Notes: a model not told the origin generated them from the sequence alone. A DNA stretch of 5,089 nt from Bacillota bacterium (GCA_030527065.1 JAUNBO010000087.1:1-5089), one strand, 5' to 3'; numbered from the stretch's first letter, positions 1 through 5,089 are shown. A program made the numbers and translations.

Positions 1-29
1 TACGCCATATGGGTAGCGGTGTAACATGA
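1..29 (+). other. Possible 3' end of an upstream gene
   Basis: Two + strand frames terminate just before or at the protease start. One ends in TAA at 22-24, one base before ATG 26. The other ends in TGA at 27-29, giving the ATGA overlap typical of translationally coupled genes. Only about eight codons are visible, so neither can be identified. If either is real, the protease is the second gene of an operon, which would explain the lack of an obvious SD in front of ATG 26. Confidence 0.25.
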
Positions 30-1060
30 TGAAAAGAATTATTTTAGCTTTAGCTATCTCCCTTGCACTCACCTCCGCCGCTTCCGCGGCGGAGGTGAGC
101 CCTGTGCGGATAGCGATTATCGACACCGGCATTTCCCCTGCCGCCATCCCTGCGGAAAATCTCTCCGATGGGTACAACTACATACGCCCCCAGGACGGCA
201 CGGCCGATAAGATCGGCCACGGCACGGCCCTGGCCGGTCTTATCGTCGGCAATGAAGCGCTGGGGGTGGAGGGAGTCTGCCCGGAGGCGGTGCTTGTCCC
301 GCTGGTCTGGTGCTCCATAGACGAAACCGGAAAAACGGTGAAGGGCAAGACGGATATGGCCGCACAGGCGATTTACGACGCCATCGATGTCTATGGCTGC
401 GACATCATCAATCTCAGCTCCGGCAGCACCTCCGATTCCGCCTCCCTTCGCGAGGCAGCGGCGTACGCCGAGGAGAAAGGCGTATTGTTAGTGTCCTCCG
501 CCGGAAATGACAATGAAACCGCTCCGGATGCTGTCTATTACCCCGGGGCCTACGAAAGCGTGCTCTGCGTTGGCTCCGCCGACGGGGACAGGCCGGCGGA
601 TTTTTCCCAGCGAAACGACACAGTAGACCTGCTGGCCCCGGGGACAAGTCTGCGTGTGCTTACCATCAAAGGTACCCGCATCCGGGGCGACGGTACCTCC
701 TATTCCACAGCCATAGTCTCCGGTGTGGCGGCGAGACTGCTCACCGAGGATCCCGACCTGACAGCAGCGGAGCTGCGGGCTCTGCTGACCGGCGCCGCCC
801 GGGACGTCGGGCCTGCCGGATATGATACGGATTCTGGCTGGGGCATCCTCGATCCCGACGCCGCCCTGGCCGCCCTCGCCGGCAACGGGGAAAAAGCGCC
901 GGCTTTTTCCGATGCGTCTGAAGACGCATGGTATTATGAAAGCGTGAGATATGCCGTCAGCTGTGGCCCGTCGGGGACCCCGGCGTCCGCATTTTCCCCC
1001 AATGTGCCCTTTACCCGCCAGCAGACGTGGATGCTGTTGGTCCGGCATCTGAACAAATGA
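26..1060 (+). CDS. Secreted S8 subtilisin-like serine protease with one C-terminal SLH repeat
   Basis: The predicted product is an exported subtilisin-fold endopeptidase (344 aa). A signal peptide covers residues 1-22: K3/R4, a hydrophobic core at 5-18, and Ala-Ser-Ala before a likely cut near 21-22. The triad is intact: D33 in IIDTG, H65 in GHGTALAG and S225 in GTSYSTA, with oxyanion N161 in SSAGND. The catalytic domain starts directly after the signal peptide, so the usual I9 propeptide is absent. Residues 293-341 (FSD..EDAWYYESVRYAV...AFSPN...TR) match one S-layer homology repeat; these often occur in threes and bind cell-wall polymers. A surface-attached protease is therefore inferred, although one repeat may anchor weakly. 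ATG 26 (or ATG 29) has only a weak upstream SD. A much better SD precedes in-frame GTG 104 (codon 27), which would remove the signal peptide. I kept the upstream start because the signal peptide and SLH domain make sense together. The substrate is unknown. Confidence 0.9.
   Translation: MMKRIILALAISLALTSAASAAEVSPVRIAIIDTGISPAAIPAENLSDGYNYIRPQDGTADKIGHGTALAGLIVGNEALGVEGVCPEAVLVPLVWCSIDETGKTVKGKTDMAAQAIYDAIDVYGCDIINLSSGSTSDSASLREAAAYAEEKGVLLVSSAGNDNETAPDAVYYPGAYESVLCVGSADGDRPADFSQRNDTVDLLAPGTSLRVLTIKGTRIRGDGTSYSTAIVSGVAARLLTEDPDLTAAELRALLTGAARDVGPAGYDTDSGWGILDPDAALAALAGNGEKAPAFSDASEDAWYYESVRYAVSCGPSGTPASAFSPNVPFTRQQTWMLLVRHLNK
68..99 (+). repeat. Perfect 14-bp inverted repeat within the signal-peptide coding region
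   Basis: The left arm CTCACCTCCGCCGC (68-81) is exactly complementary to the right arm GCGGCGGAGGTGAG (86-99), with a TTCC loop (82-85). The RNA hairpin would be very stable. It covers codons 15-25, the end of the hydrophobic core and the signal-peptidase site. The right arm contains GGAGGTGA (91-98), a full SD match, eight bases (counted from GGAGG) before an in-frame GTG at 104. No T-tract follows, so it is not an ordinary terminator. It may be a by-product of Ala/Ser/Glu codons in a GC-rich gene or a translational control element. Confidence 0.6.
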
Positions 1061-1095
1061 TCCGGAAAAACAAACCAAATTGCTAACCAATGACG

Positions 1096-1131
1096 AATGG
1101 CCTTACAGCATTTAAACGCAGTAAGGCCATT
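1096..1131 (+). terminator. Rho-independent-type terminator after the protease gene
   Basis: AATGGCCTTAC (1096-1106) pairs perfectly with GTAAGGCCATT (1121-1131) across a 14-base loop, and the second arm runs into TTCCTT. It lies 35 bases after the protease stop. The T-tract is short and interrupted. The stem is symmetrical, so it could also end transcription arriving on the minus strand, which fits the possible minus-strand gene remnant at 1175-1258. Confidence 0.6.
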
Positions 1132-1216
1132 TCCTTCAAACACCAAAGAAAAGCTTCAGGCCGCAGTTCAGATTTTATTCCCTCTCTTCCGCCGGCAGCT
1201 CCCGGTTCTTCTTTGC

Positions 1217-1274
1217 TTTGTACAACATACTTGACAATAATTCAATTTTTGTATATTATATTAGACATTACAAA
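1217..1274 (+). promoter_or_regulatory. Candidate HipB operator repeats around the promoter
   Basis: The 8-bp palindrome TTGTACAA lies at 1218-1225, just upstream of the -35 box. TTTGTA (1248-1253) and TACAAA (1269-1274) form a second, interrupted inverted repeat that brackets the -10 box and start point. The two centres are about 40 bp apart. HipB-type antitoxins are known to bind several inverted repeats over their own promoter, so this placement is sensible. The half-site assignment is my inference from short AT-rich matches. Confidence 0.35.
1231..1259 (+). promoter_or_regulatory. Strong sigma-A-type promoter for hipBA
   Basis: There is a perfect -35 TTGACA at 1231-1236, a 17-base spacer, and a -10 TATTAT at 1254-1259 (5 of 6 matches to TATAAT) in a clearly AT-rich stretch. 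The start point is expected near 1265-1267, giving a leader of only about 23-25 bases before the hipB ATG at 1290. A near-consensus promoter suits an autoregulated toxin-antitoxin operon whose antitoxin represses it. Confidence 0.8.
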
Positions 1275-1289
1275 GATGGCGGTGATCGG

Positions 1290-1616
1290 ATGAGCAAAAA
1301 AGCGGCAATCATTATGCCCGGGACCAGAAAGATTCTTGAACAGATGGGCGAACAGATAAAGCTTGCCCGGCTTCGGAGGAAGCTGACAGGCGAGCTTGTA
1401 GCGGAGCGGGCCGGGATCAGCAGACAGACGCTCAACTCCATCGAAAAGGGCTCTTCCACAGTATCAATCGGCTCCTATGCAGCCGTTCTTCATGCCCTCA
1501 ACGGTTTAGATTCCGATCTGCTTCTGCTCGCAAAGGATGATGAGCTTGGGCGAAAACTGCAGGATCTCCGGCTGCCCACAAGAAAACGAGCCCCCAGGAA
1601 AGGCGGAGCAAAATGA
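1290..1616 (+). CDS. hipB: HipB-like XRE-family antitoxin / autorepressor
   Basis: This 108-aa protein carries one helix-turn-helix domain of the XRE/Cro-C1 class at about residues 18-77. The scanning part is GEQIKLARLRRKLTGELVAE and the recognition-helix part is ISRQTLNSIEKG (43-54). A basic tail (LPTRKRAPRK, 95-104) follows. By family knowledge, HipB dimers bind operator DNA, repress their own operon and hold the HipA kinase inactive; that role is inferred from the adjoining hipA. ATG 1290 is chosen because GGCGGTGAT (1278-1286, one mismatch from the ideal SD) ends GGCGG seven bases before it, and because an upstream in-frame ATG at 1218 lies ahead of the promoter and so outside the transcript. 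Its TGA overlaps the hipA ATG by four bases, indicating translational coupling. Confidence 0.88.
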   Translation: MSKKAAIIMPGTRKILEQMGEQIKLARLRRKLTGELVAERAGISRQTLNSIEKGSSTVSIGSYAAVLHALNGLDSDLLLLAKDDELGRKLQDLRLPTRKRAPRKGGAK

Positions 1617-2872
1617 CTCAAAACGAAAAAACGATATATGTCTATGAAAACTGGCTCACAGAGGCCCCGTCTCTGGTGGGGGTTCTGCGTTCTTCCTTGG
1701 TCAGAGGGACGGAAAGCTTCTCCTTCGAATATGCCCCCGAATGGTTGACTTCCCCAAACAGCTCTTTCACCCTCGATCCGGATCTTTCACTTTTCAGGGG
1801 ACGACAATACACGCCGCTGAATAAGCGCCTTTTCGGGCTGTTTGCGGATTCCTGTCCTGACCGTTGGGGCAGACTCCTGATGACAAGAAAAGAAGCCATT
1901 GACGCCCGGAAGGAAAATCGTAAACCCCGCAAGCTGATGGACAGTGATTTTTTGCTCGGAGTTTATGATGAAGCCCGCATGGGTGCGTTGCGCTTCAGTA
2001 CAGAAAAAGGCGGTGAATTTCTTTCAAATGAGAAAGCCTATGTCACCCCGCCCTGGGTAAATCTCCGCACTTTGGAAAACGCCTCGATGGCGTTTGAAAA
2101 TGACGACAGCGGCCTGGACGAGCGGTGGCTCAGAGAACTCCTCGCTCCCGGCTCCTCTTTGGGCGGAGCAAGACCAAAGGCGACCGTCCAGGCCGCCGAC
2201 GGCTCTTTGTGGATCGCAAAGTTCCCGTCCAGACACGATGAAAGCAACACCGGCGCATGGGAAAAGGTAGTCCACGATCTCGCCCGTATGTGTTCCCTCA
2301 ATGTGCCGGAATCGACCCTCGAAACCTTTTCCGGGAGCGGCAGCACCTTCCTTGTAAAGCGATTTGATCGAAACGGGAAGAGGCGTATTCACTTTGCGTC
2401 AGCCATGACACTGCTGGGTAAAACGGACGGGGCGTCCGCAGCAGACGGCACAAGTTATCTGGATATAGCGGCGTTCATCCGTGCAAACGGCGCCGACCCA
2501 AAATGTGATCTCCTGGAGTTGTGGAAACGAGTCGTATTCAGCATGGCCGTCTCCAACACAGACGACCATCTCCGCAACCACGGTTTTCTTCTGACGCCAA
2601 AAGGCTGGAAACTTTCGCCGCTTTTCGATGTAAATCCCATTCCATTCGGAGACACGCTGTCCCTCAATATTACAGAGCTGGATAACCGCATCGATCCGGA
2701 CCTCGCACTTGAGTCTGCAGAATTCTACGGTCTTACGGCCGCAGATGCAAAAAAACACCTGCGGGAGGTCGTCACAACGGTGCAGGAAAACTGGATAAGG
2801 ATAGCCAAAATACATGGGCTGAGCAGCGGCGCAGCAGAATACATGCGTCCCGCATTTTCTCTTACCGTATAG
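1613..2872 (+). CDS. hipA: HipA-family serine/threonine kinase toxin
   Basis: The 419-aa product has the length and order of a complete HipA kinase. The N-terminal HipA-type subdomain (about 1-130) includes LFADSCPDRWGR (76-87). The glycine-rich loop is GSSLGGARPKA (180-190); S182 lines up by eye with the autophosphorylated Ser150 of E. coli HipA. K203 in WIAKF is the likely ATP-binding lysine. The catalytic loop NTDDHLRNH has D317 as base and N322 as metal ligand, and D339 in LSPLFDVNP is the DFG-equivalent aspartate. Nothing essential is missing, so the enzyme should be active. E. coli HipA phosphorylates glutamyl-tRNA synthetase and induces dormancy, but related kinases use other targets, so the substrate here is unknown. 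ATG 1613 overlaps the hipB stop (ATGA), with GGAG at 1605-1608 as SD. Proposed function: growth arrest or persistence when HipB is lost. No strong terminator follows. Confidence 0.9.
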   Translation: MTQNEKTIYVYENWLTEAPSLVGVLRSSLVRGTESFSFEYAPEWLTSPNSSFTLDPDLSLFRGRQYTPLNKRLFGLFADSCPDRWGRLLMTRKEAIDARKENRKPRKLMDSDFLLGVYDEARMGALRFSTEKGGEFLSNEKAYVTPPWVNLRTLENASMAFENDDSGLDERWLRELLAPGSSLGGARPKATVQAADGSLWIAKFPSRHDESNTGAWEKVVHDLARMCSLNVPESTLETFSGSGSTFLVKRFDRNGKRRIHFASAMTLLGKTDGASAADGTSYLDIAAFIRANGADPKCDLLELWKRVVFSMAVSNTDDHLRNHGFLLTPKGWKLSPLFDVNPIPFGDTLSLNITELDNRIDPDLALESAEFYGLTAADAKKHLREVVTTVQENWIRIAKIHGLSSGAAEYMRPAFSLTV

Positions 2873-3089
2873 GTCACAAATCAGATATGCGTCCCTTTCT
2901 CCCGTGGGCAAGCATTCTTTCATAAAAGCGCAGGCCGGGGACAGGAACACAGCCGCCATGAAAAACATCTGGTTTTTCAAATTTTCCCCTTTAAAAAAAT
3001 AACCAAAACCCGCCAAAGCAAGAAATCATTACATCACATAGATTTGCCTCCGAAAGGTTAAATTATGACCGTAATAGGAGGTGAATCAA
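2873..3089. other. Gap between hipA and the spore-protein gene
   Basis: No + strand gene is seen. TGAAAAAC/GTTTTTCA (2959-2979) forms an 8-bp AT-rich hairpin with a 5-base loop, followed by mixed T and C, which could weakly terminate hipBA. On the minus strand, TTG 2980 follows a GGGG SD-like run and opens a coding-like stretch with a hydrophobic start. The SASP gene should have a forespore sigma-G (or sigma-F) promoter in 2990-3070, but I found no clear match to a GHATR -35 paired with a CATnnTA -10. Confidence 0.4.
3076..3083 (+). promoter_or_regulatory. Consensus Shine-Dalgarno site of the SASP gene
   Basis: AGGAGGTG is fully complementary to the 16S rRNA 3' end. The GGAGG core ends eight bases before ATG 3090, which fixes that codon as the start. 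It gives the reference spacing for this genome used to judge the internal SD in the protease gene. Confidence 0.9.
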
Positions 3090-3296
3090 ATGGCAACTAT
3101 GAAGTCTAACGTAAATGCAAAGCCCGCTCTGGACAACATGAAAACTGAGATCGCCAACGAGCTGGGTCTTGCCAATTACCAGAACATGGACAAGGGTAAT
3201 CTGACCGCTCGTCAGAACGGTTATGTTGGCGGTTATATGACCAAGAGACTGGTTGAGATGGCCGAGCAGCAGTTATCCGGCAGAGTCAATGGCTAA
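3090..3296 (+). CDS. Alpha/beta-type small acid-soluble spore protein (SASP)
   Basis: This is a 68-aa DNA-binding protein that, in the forespore, coats DNA, shifts it towards an A-like form and protects it from UV and chemical damage; on germination it is cut by the Gpr protease and feeds amino-acid supply. Both family signatures are present. KTEIANELG (18-26) contains the Gpr site, with cleavage expected after E20. GNLTARQNGYVGGYMTKRLV (36-55) followed by EMAEQQL is the conserved C-terminal DNA-binding segment. ATG 3090 is chosen because AGGAGGTG (3076-3083) lies at ideal distance; a GTG at 3081 falls inside that SD and is rejected. The gene uses GGT, CGT, GCT and GTT more than its neighbours do, as expected for a very highly expressed protein. 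It stands alone, with its own terminator. It proves the host lineage sporulates or recently did. Confidence 0.96.
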   Translation: MATMKSNVNAKPALDNMKTEIANELGLANYQNMDKGNLTARQNGYVGGYMTKRLVEMAEQQLSGRVNG

Positions 3297-3336
3297 CGAA
3301 AAAATTTGAAAGGCATACGCCTTCATTGAAACACAA

Positions 3337-3376
3337 AAAAGCAGGTCCGCGAAACTTTCTTCGCGGGCTTGCTTTT
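3337..3376 (+). terminator. Strong intrinsic terminator after the SASP gene
   Basis: A 17-bp stem (left arm 3337-3353, right arm 3360-3376) closes a 6-base loop ACTTTC. All positions pair, with two G-U wobbles; the core is CCGCGAA/TTCGCGG. The 5' arm starts with AAAA and the 3' arm ends with TTTT, so it should work in both directions. It separates the spore gene from the rsmD operon. Confidence 0.88.
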
Positions 3377-3388
3377 CTGCTTCGGTGT

Positions 3389-3397
3389 TGATACAAT
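3389..3397 (+). promoter_or_regulatory. Extended -10 promoter for rsmD-coaD
   Basis: TGA followed by TACAAT (3392-3397, 5 of 6 matches to TATAAT) is an extended -10 element. The -35 position 17 bases upstream reads TTGCTT (3369-3374), inside the preceding terminator arm, and is poor, consistent with the TG extension compensating. The start point would be near 3404, giving a leader of about 27 bases. Confidence 0.5.
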
Positions 3398-3430
3398 GGT
3401 AAAGGAAATTTTAAAAAAACGGAGACGCCC

Positions 3431-3988
3431 ATGCGCATCATCACCGGCGAATTTAAAGGAAGACGCCTCTATCCTCCGGCGGACAGACGGGTACGCCCTA
3501 CGTCAGATATGATAAAGGAAGCCCTGTTCAGCATGGTCGCCCCCTGGCTGGAAGGGGCGGTGGCAGTGGATCTGTTCACGGGCACAGGAAATCTGGGGCT
3601 GGAAGCCATCAGCCGGGGCGCCGGACTGGTGTACTTTGCGGATATAGACAGAGAGAGCATAAATCTGACAAAAAAAAACATCGCCCACTGCGGCGGAGAA
3701 GCCCGGGCCAGAGTGCTGCAATGCGATTGGGAGCGGGCCCTGGACCGCATTTCCGGCCCCGTGGACATTTTTTTCCTGGACCCGCCCTACGGCTCCGGCC
3801 TTCTGGAGCCCTGCCTCAGACGGATCGGCGAAAAAGGACTGCTGGCAGAGGACGGCGTCGTCGCCGCAGAGCACGGAGCGGACAAGCCCCTGCCGGAAGA
3901 ATTCCCCGGCCTCAGCCTGGTGAAAAAACGAAAACACGGAACCATTTGCATTTCATTATATCAGACCAGAAAGGAATCGGACTCATGA
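3431..3988 (+). CDS. rsmD: 16S rRNA (guanine-966-N2)-methyltransferase RsmD
   Basis: RsmD uses S-adenosylmethionine to methylate N2 of G966 in 16S rRNA during 30S assembly; it acts in the cytoplasm. The 185-aa product shows the family features in order: MRIITGEFKGRRL at the N-terminus, RPTSDMIKEALFS (22-34), SAM-binding motif I VDLFTGTGNLG (46-55 region), acidic residues in FADID (69-73), and catalytic motif IV DPPY (117-120) characteristic of N2-guanine methyltransferases. The C-terminal KKRKHGTICISLY (165-177) matches the usual final strand. ATG 3431 follows GGAG (3421-3424) at good spacing. The stop overlaps the coaD start by four bases. The rsmD-coaD pairing is widespread in Gram-positive bacteria and supports the call. 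Confidence 0.95.
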   Translation: MRIITGEFKGRRLYPPADRRVRPTSDMIKEALFSMVAPWLEGAVAVDLFTGTGNLGLEAISRGAGLVYFADIDRESINLTKKNIAHCGGEARARVLQCDWERALDRISGPVDIFFLDPPYGSGLLEPCLRRIGEKGLLAEDGVVAAEHGADKPLPEEFPGLSLVKKRKHGTICISLYQTRKESDS

Positions 3989-4467
3989 AAAAGGTTTTAT
4001 ATGCAGGCACCTTCGATCCCATCACCAACGGGCATTTAGACCTGATAGAACGGGCTTCCAAGCTCTGCGATACTCTGGTGGTGGGAGTGATGGAAAACCA
4101 GGCCAAAAAGCCCTTCTTCACCACAGAAGAAAGAAGCGCCATGATAAAAGCCTGTACGGAGCATCTCCCCAACATAGAGGTAGATACCTTCGACGGGCTG
4201 CTGGCCCACTATGTGAAGCTTCACCACATAGACGCCGTCATCCGGGGCCTGCGGGCCTCCATGGATTTTGAATTTGAAATACAGATGGCCCAGATGAACG
4301 CCAGACTCTATAAAAAGGATGTGGAAACCATCTTCCTCATGACCAGCCCGGACTATTCCTTTGTCAGCTCCAGCATAGTGAAGGAAGTCTTTTCCCTCCA
4401 CGGAGACATAGAAGGCCTGGTGCCGCCTGCGGTAATGGCGGAATTGAAGCGGAAATACAACAGATGA
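3985..4467 (+). CDS. coaD: Phosphopantetheine adenylyltransferase (CoaD)
   Basis: CoaD catalyses the penultimate step of coenzyme A synthesis, ATP + 4'-phosphopantetheine to dephospho-CoA + pyrophosphate, in the cytoplasm. The 160-aa length is normal for the family. Visible hallmarks: GTFDPITNGH (8-17) with the nucleotidyltransferase TxGH motif and H17; RGLRASMDFEFE (87-98) for substrate binding; and the C-terminal nucleotide-binding motif SPDYSFVSSSIVKE (121-134). ATG 3985 gives exactly the conserved N-terminus MKKVLYAGTFDP; it overlaps the rsmD TGA (ATGA) and is preceded by AAGGA at 3971-3975. A longer open frame reaching back to 3721 is only the out-of-frame reading of rsmD. The gene is probably essential and co-transcribed with rsmD. 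Confidence 0.97.
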   Translation: MKKVLYAGTFDPITNGHLDLIERASKLCDTLVVGVMENQAKKPFFTTEERSAMIKACTEHLPNIEVDTFDGLLAHYVKLHHIDAVIRGLRASMDFEFEIQMAQMNARLYKKDVETIFLMTSPDYSFVSSSIVKEVFSLHGDIEGLVPPAVMAELKRKYNR

Positions 4468-4504
4468 GCCCCGGCGGGGATTGGGAAAAAAGGAGGACAA
4501 ACAA

Positions 4505-5032
4505 ATGAAGGTTTTGGAATTGTTGGATGAAATCGAAGAGATCATCGATACTGCCGGCGGCTTCCCCCTGACGGGCAAGGTCCTGGTGGATTCCGGCGAG
4601 GTGCTGGAAATCGTAAAAGAGATACGCGTGGAGCTGCCGGAGGAGATCCAGCAGGCCCAGTGGATCAAGAACGAACGCCAGCGCATCCTGGACGAAGCAA
4701 AAAAGGAATATGAGACCATCCTGAAGGATGCGCGTCTCCAGGCTGAAGCTCTCATAGAAAACGACGACATTACGGTGAAGGCCAAGCAGCGGGCGGAAGA
4801 GATCCTCCGGGTGGCCACGGAAAATTCCAAGGCGCTGAAAATAGACGCCTACGATTATGTGGACAGCCTGATCTACAATTTCCAGGATAAGATGGAGCAG
4901 ATGAACGCCACCTACTGCACGGAGATGTTCGAGACCCTTCAGAAAACCTTCGATCAGATCGGGTCTACCCTTTCCGAAAACCGCAGCGAAATAAAGGATC
5001 TGGTCTACAAAATCCAGATGGATCAGGAATAG
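4505..5032 (+). CDS. Coiled-coil protein of the coaD-linked "ATPase subunit H-like" type, function unknown
   Basis: This 175-aa protein is rich in Glu, Lys and Gln, with no signal peptide, membrane segment or nucleotide-binding loop. An N-terminal part MKVLELLDEIEEIIDTAGG (1-19) and a segment to about residue 45 are followed by a long predicted helical, coiled-coil region (about 47-115), in which EAKKEYETILKDARLQAEAL resembles ATP synthase stalk or DivIVA-like helices. A final amphipathic region runs from 120 to 170. I recall similar proteins directly after coaD in Clostridia, often annotated as ATPase or H+-ATPase subunit H; that label reflects helix composition, not shown activity. ATG 4505 is chosen because AGGAGG (4491-4496) lies eight bases upstream; TTG 4481 would put the SD inside the gene. 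It starts 37 bases after coaD with no terminator between, so it is probably in the same operon. A structural or division/sporulation role is only a guess. Confidence 0.8.
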   Translation: MKVLELLDEIEEIIDTAGGFPLTGKVLVDSGEVLEIVKEIRVELPEEIQQAQWIKNERQRILDEAKKEYETILKDARLQAEALIENDDITVKAKQRAEEILRVATENSKALKIDAYDYVDSLIYNFQDKMEQMNATYCTEMFETLQKTFDQIGSTLSENRSEIKDLVYKIQMDQE

Positions 5033-5089
5033 CGGCCCCCTGCCGGACAGCAGCAGTCCTGCCGGCCCACAGCCCCGGAACAGAAGCCT

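Noticed and set aside
488..1090. Minus-strand open frame opposite the protease
   Set aside because: It is antisense to a clear S8 catalytic domain, rich in Gly/Arg/Cys without motifs, and begins in the terminator region.
1090..1293. Small + strand open frame between the protease and hipB
   Set aside because: It runs through the terminator hairpin and the sigma-A promoter, and has no SD or homology that I recognise.
3022..3072. Sigma-G promoter for the SASP gene
   Set aside because: Several CAT triplets occur (3027-3039), but none completes CATnnTA with a GHATR -35 at suitable spacing, so the promoter is expected but not located.
3308..3323. Short hairpin AAGGC-ATAC-GCCTT after the SASP stop
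   Set aside because: Only five base pairs with no T-tract; the real terminator is the 17-bp stem at 3337-3376.
3721..3984. In-frame N-terminal extension of coaD
   Set aside because: It is the out-of-frame reading of rsmD with Arg/Pro-rich nonsense; the conserved CoaD N-terminus begins at 3985 with a 4-base overlap.
4036..4830. Long minus-strand open frame (264 codons) across coaD and the coiled-coil gene
   Set aside because: It is antisense to two well-supported genes, has low-complexity Ser/Phe-rich and His-rich sequence, and no SD or family motif; it is a shadow frame.
5039..5066. Repeated CCTGCCGG (5039-5046 and 5058-5065) after the last gene
   Set aside because: It is a short GC-rich direct repeat; the best fold has only a 4-bp stem or a bulged one and no T-tract, so I do not call a terminator.

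Overview
The window looks like chromosomal DNA of a spore-forming, fairly GC-rich member of the Clostridia (Bacillota). The evidence is an alpha/beta-type small acid-soluble spore protein (SASP) gene, strong AGGAGG ribosome binding sites, an SLH (S-layer homology) domain on a secreted protease, and the gene order rsmD - coaD - coiled-coil protein, which I recall as common in Clostridia. Family-level placement (for example Oscillospiraceae or Lachnospiraceae) would be a guess.

Layout, all genes on the + strand: (1) 26-1060, a secreted S8 subtilisin-like protease with signal peptide, intact Asp/His/Ser triad and one C-terminal SLH repeat, followed by a hairpin terminator (1096-1131). (2) 1231-2872, a self-contained hipB-hipA toxin-antitoxin operon: a near-consensus sigma-A promoter, an XRE-family antitoxin and a full-length HipA-type Ser/Thr kinase with all catalytic residues, joined by a 4-base ATGA overlap. 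(3) 3090-3296, an alpha/beta SASP gene with a textbook Shine-Dalgarno (SD) site, expression-biased codons and a 17-bp-stem terminator. (4) 3392-5032, a housekeeping operon read from an extended -10 promoter: rsmD (16S rRNA m2G966 methyltransferase), coaD (phosphopantetheine adenylyltransferase, ATGA overlap) and a charged coiled-coil protein of unknown function. No gene is seen in the last 57 bases.

The genes form four independent units rather than one pathway. hipBA is the accessory element; the spore gene and the rsmD/coaD operon are core genome. No wholly new system is evident. The points most worth a second look are: a perfect 14-bp inverted repeat inside the protease signal-peptide region whose 3' arm contains a perfect SD, correctly spaced from an in-frame GTG just before the catalytic domain (possible secreted/cytoplasmic dual product, or simply a mis-assigned start); coding-like minus-strand scraps on both sides of hipBA that could be the two ends of a gene displaced by it; and TTTGTA/TACAAA repeats around the hipB promoter that could be operators.
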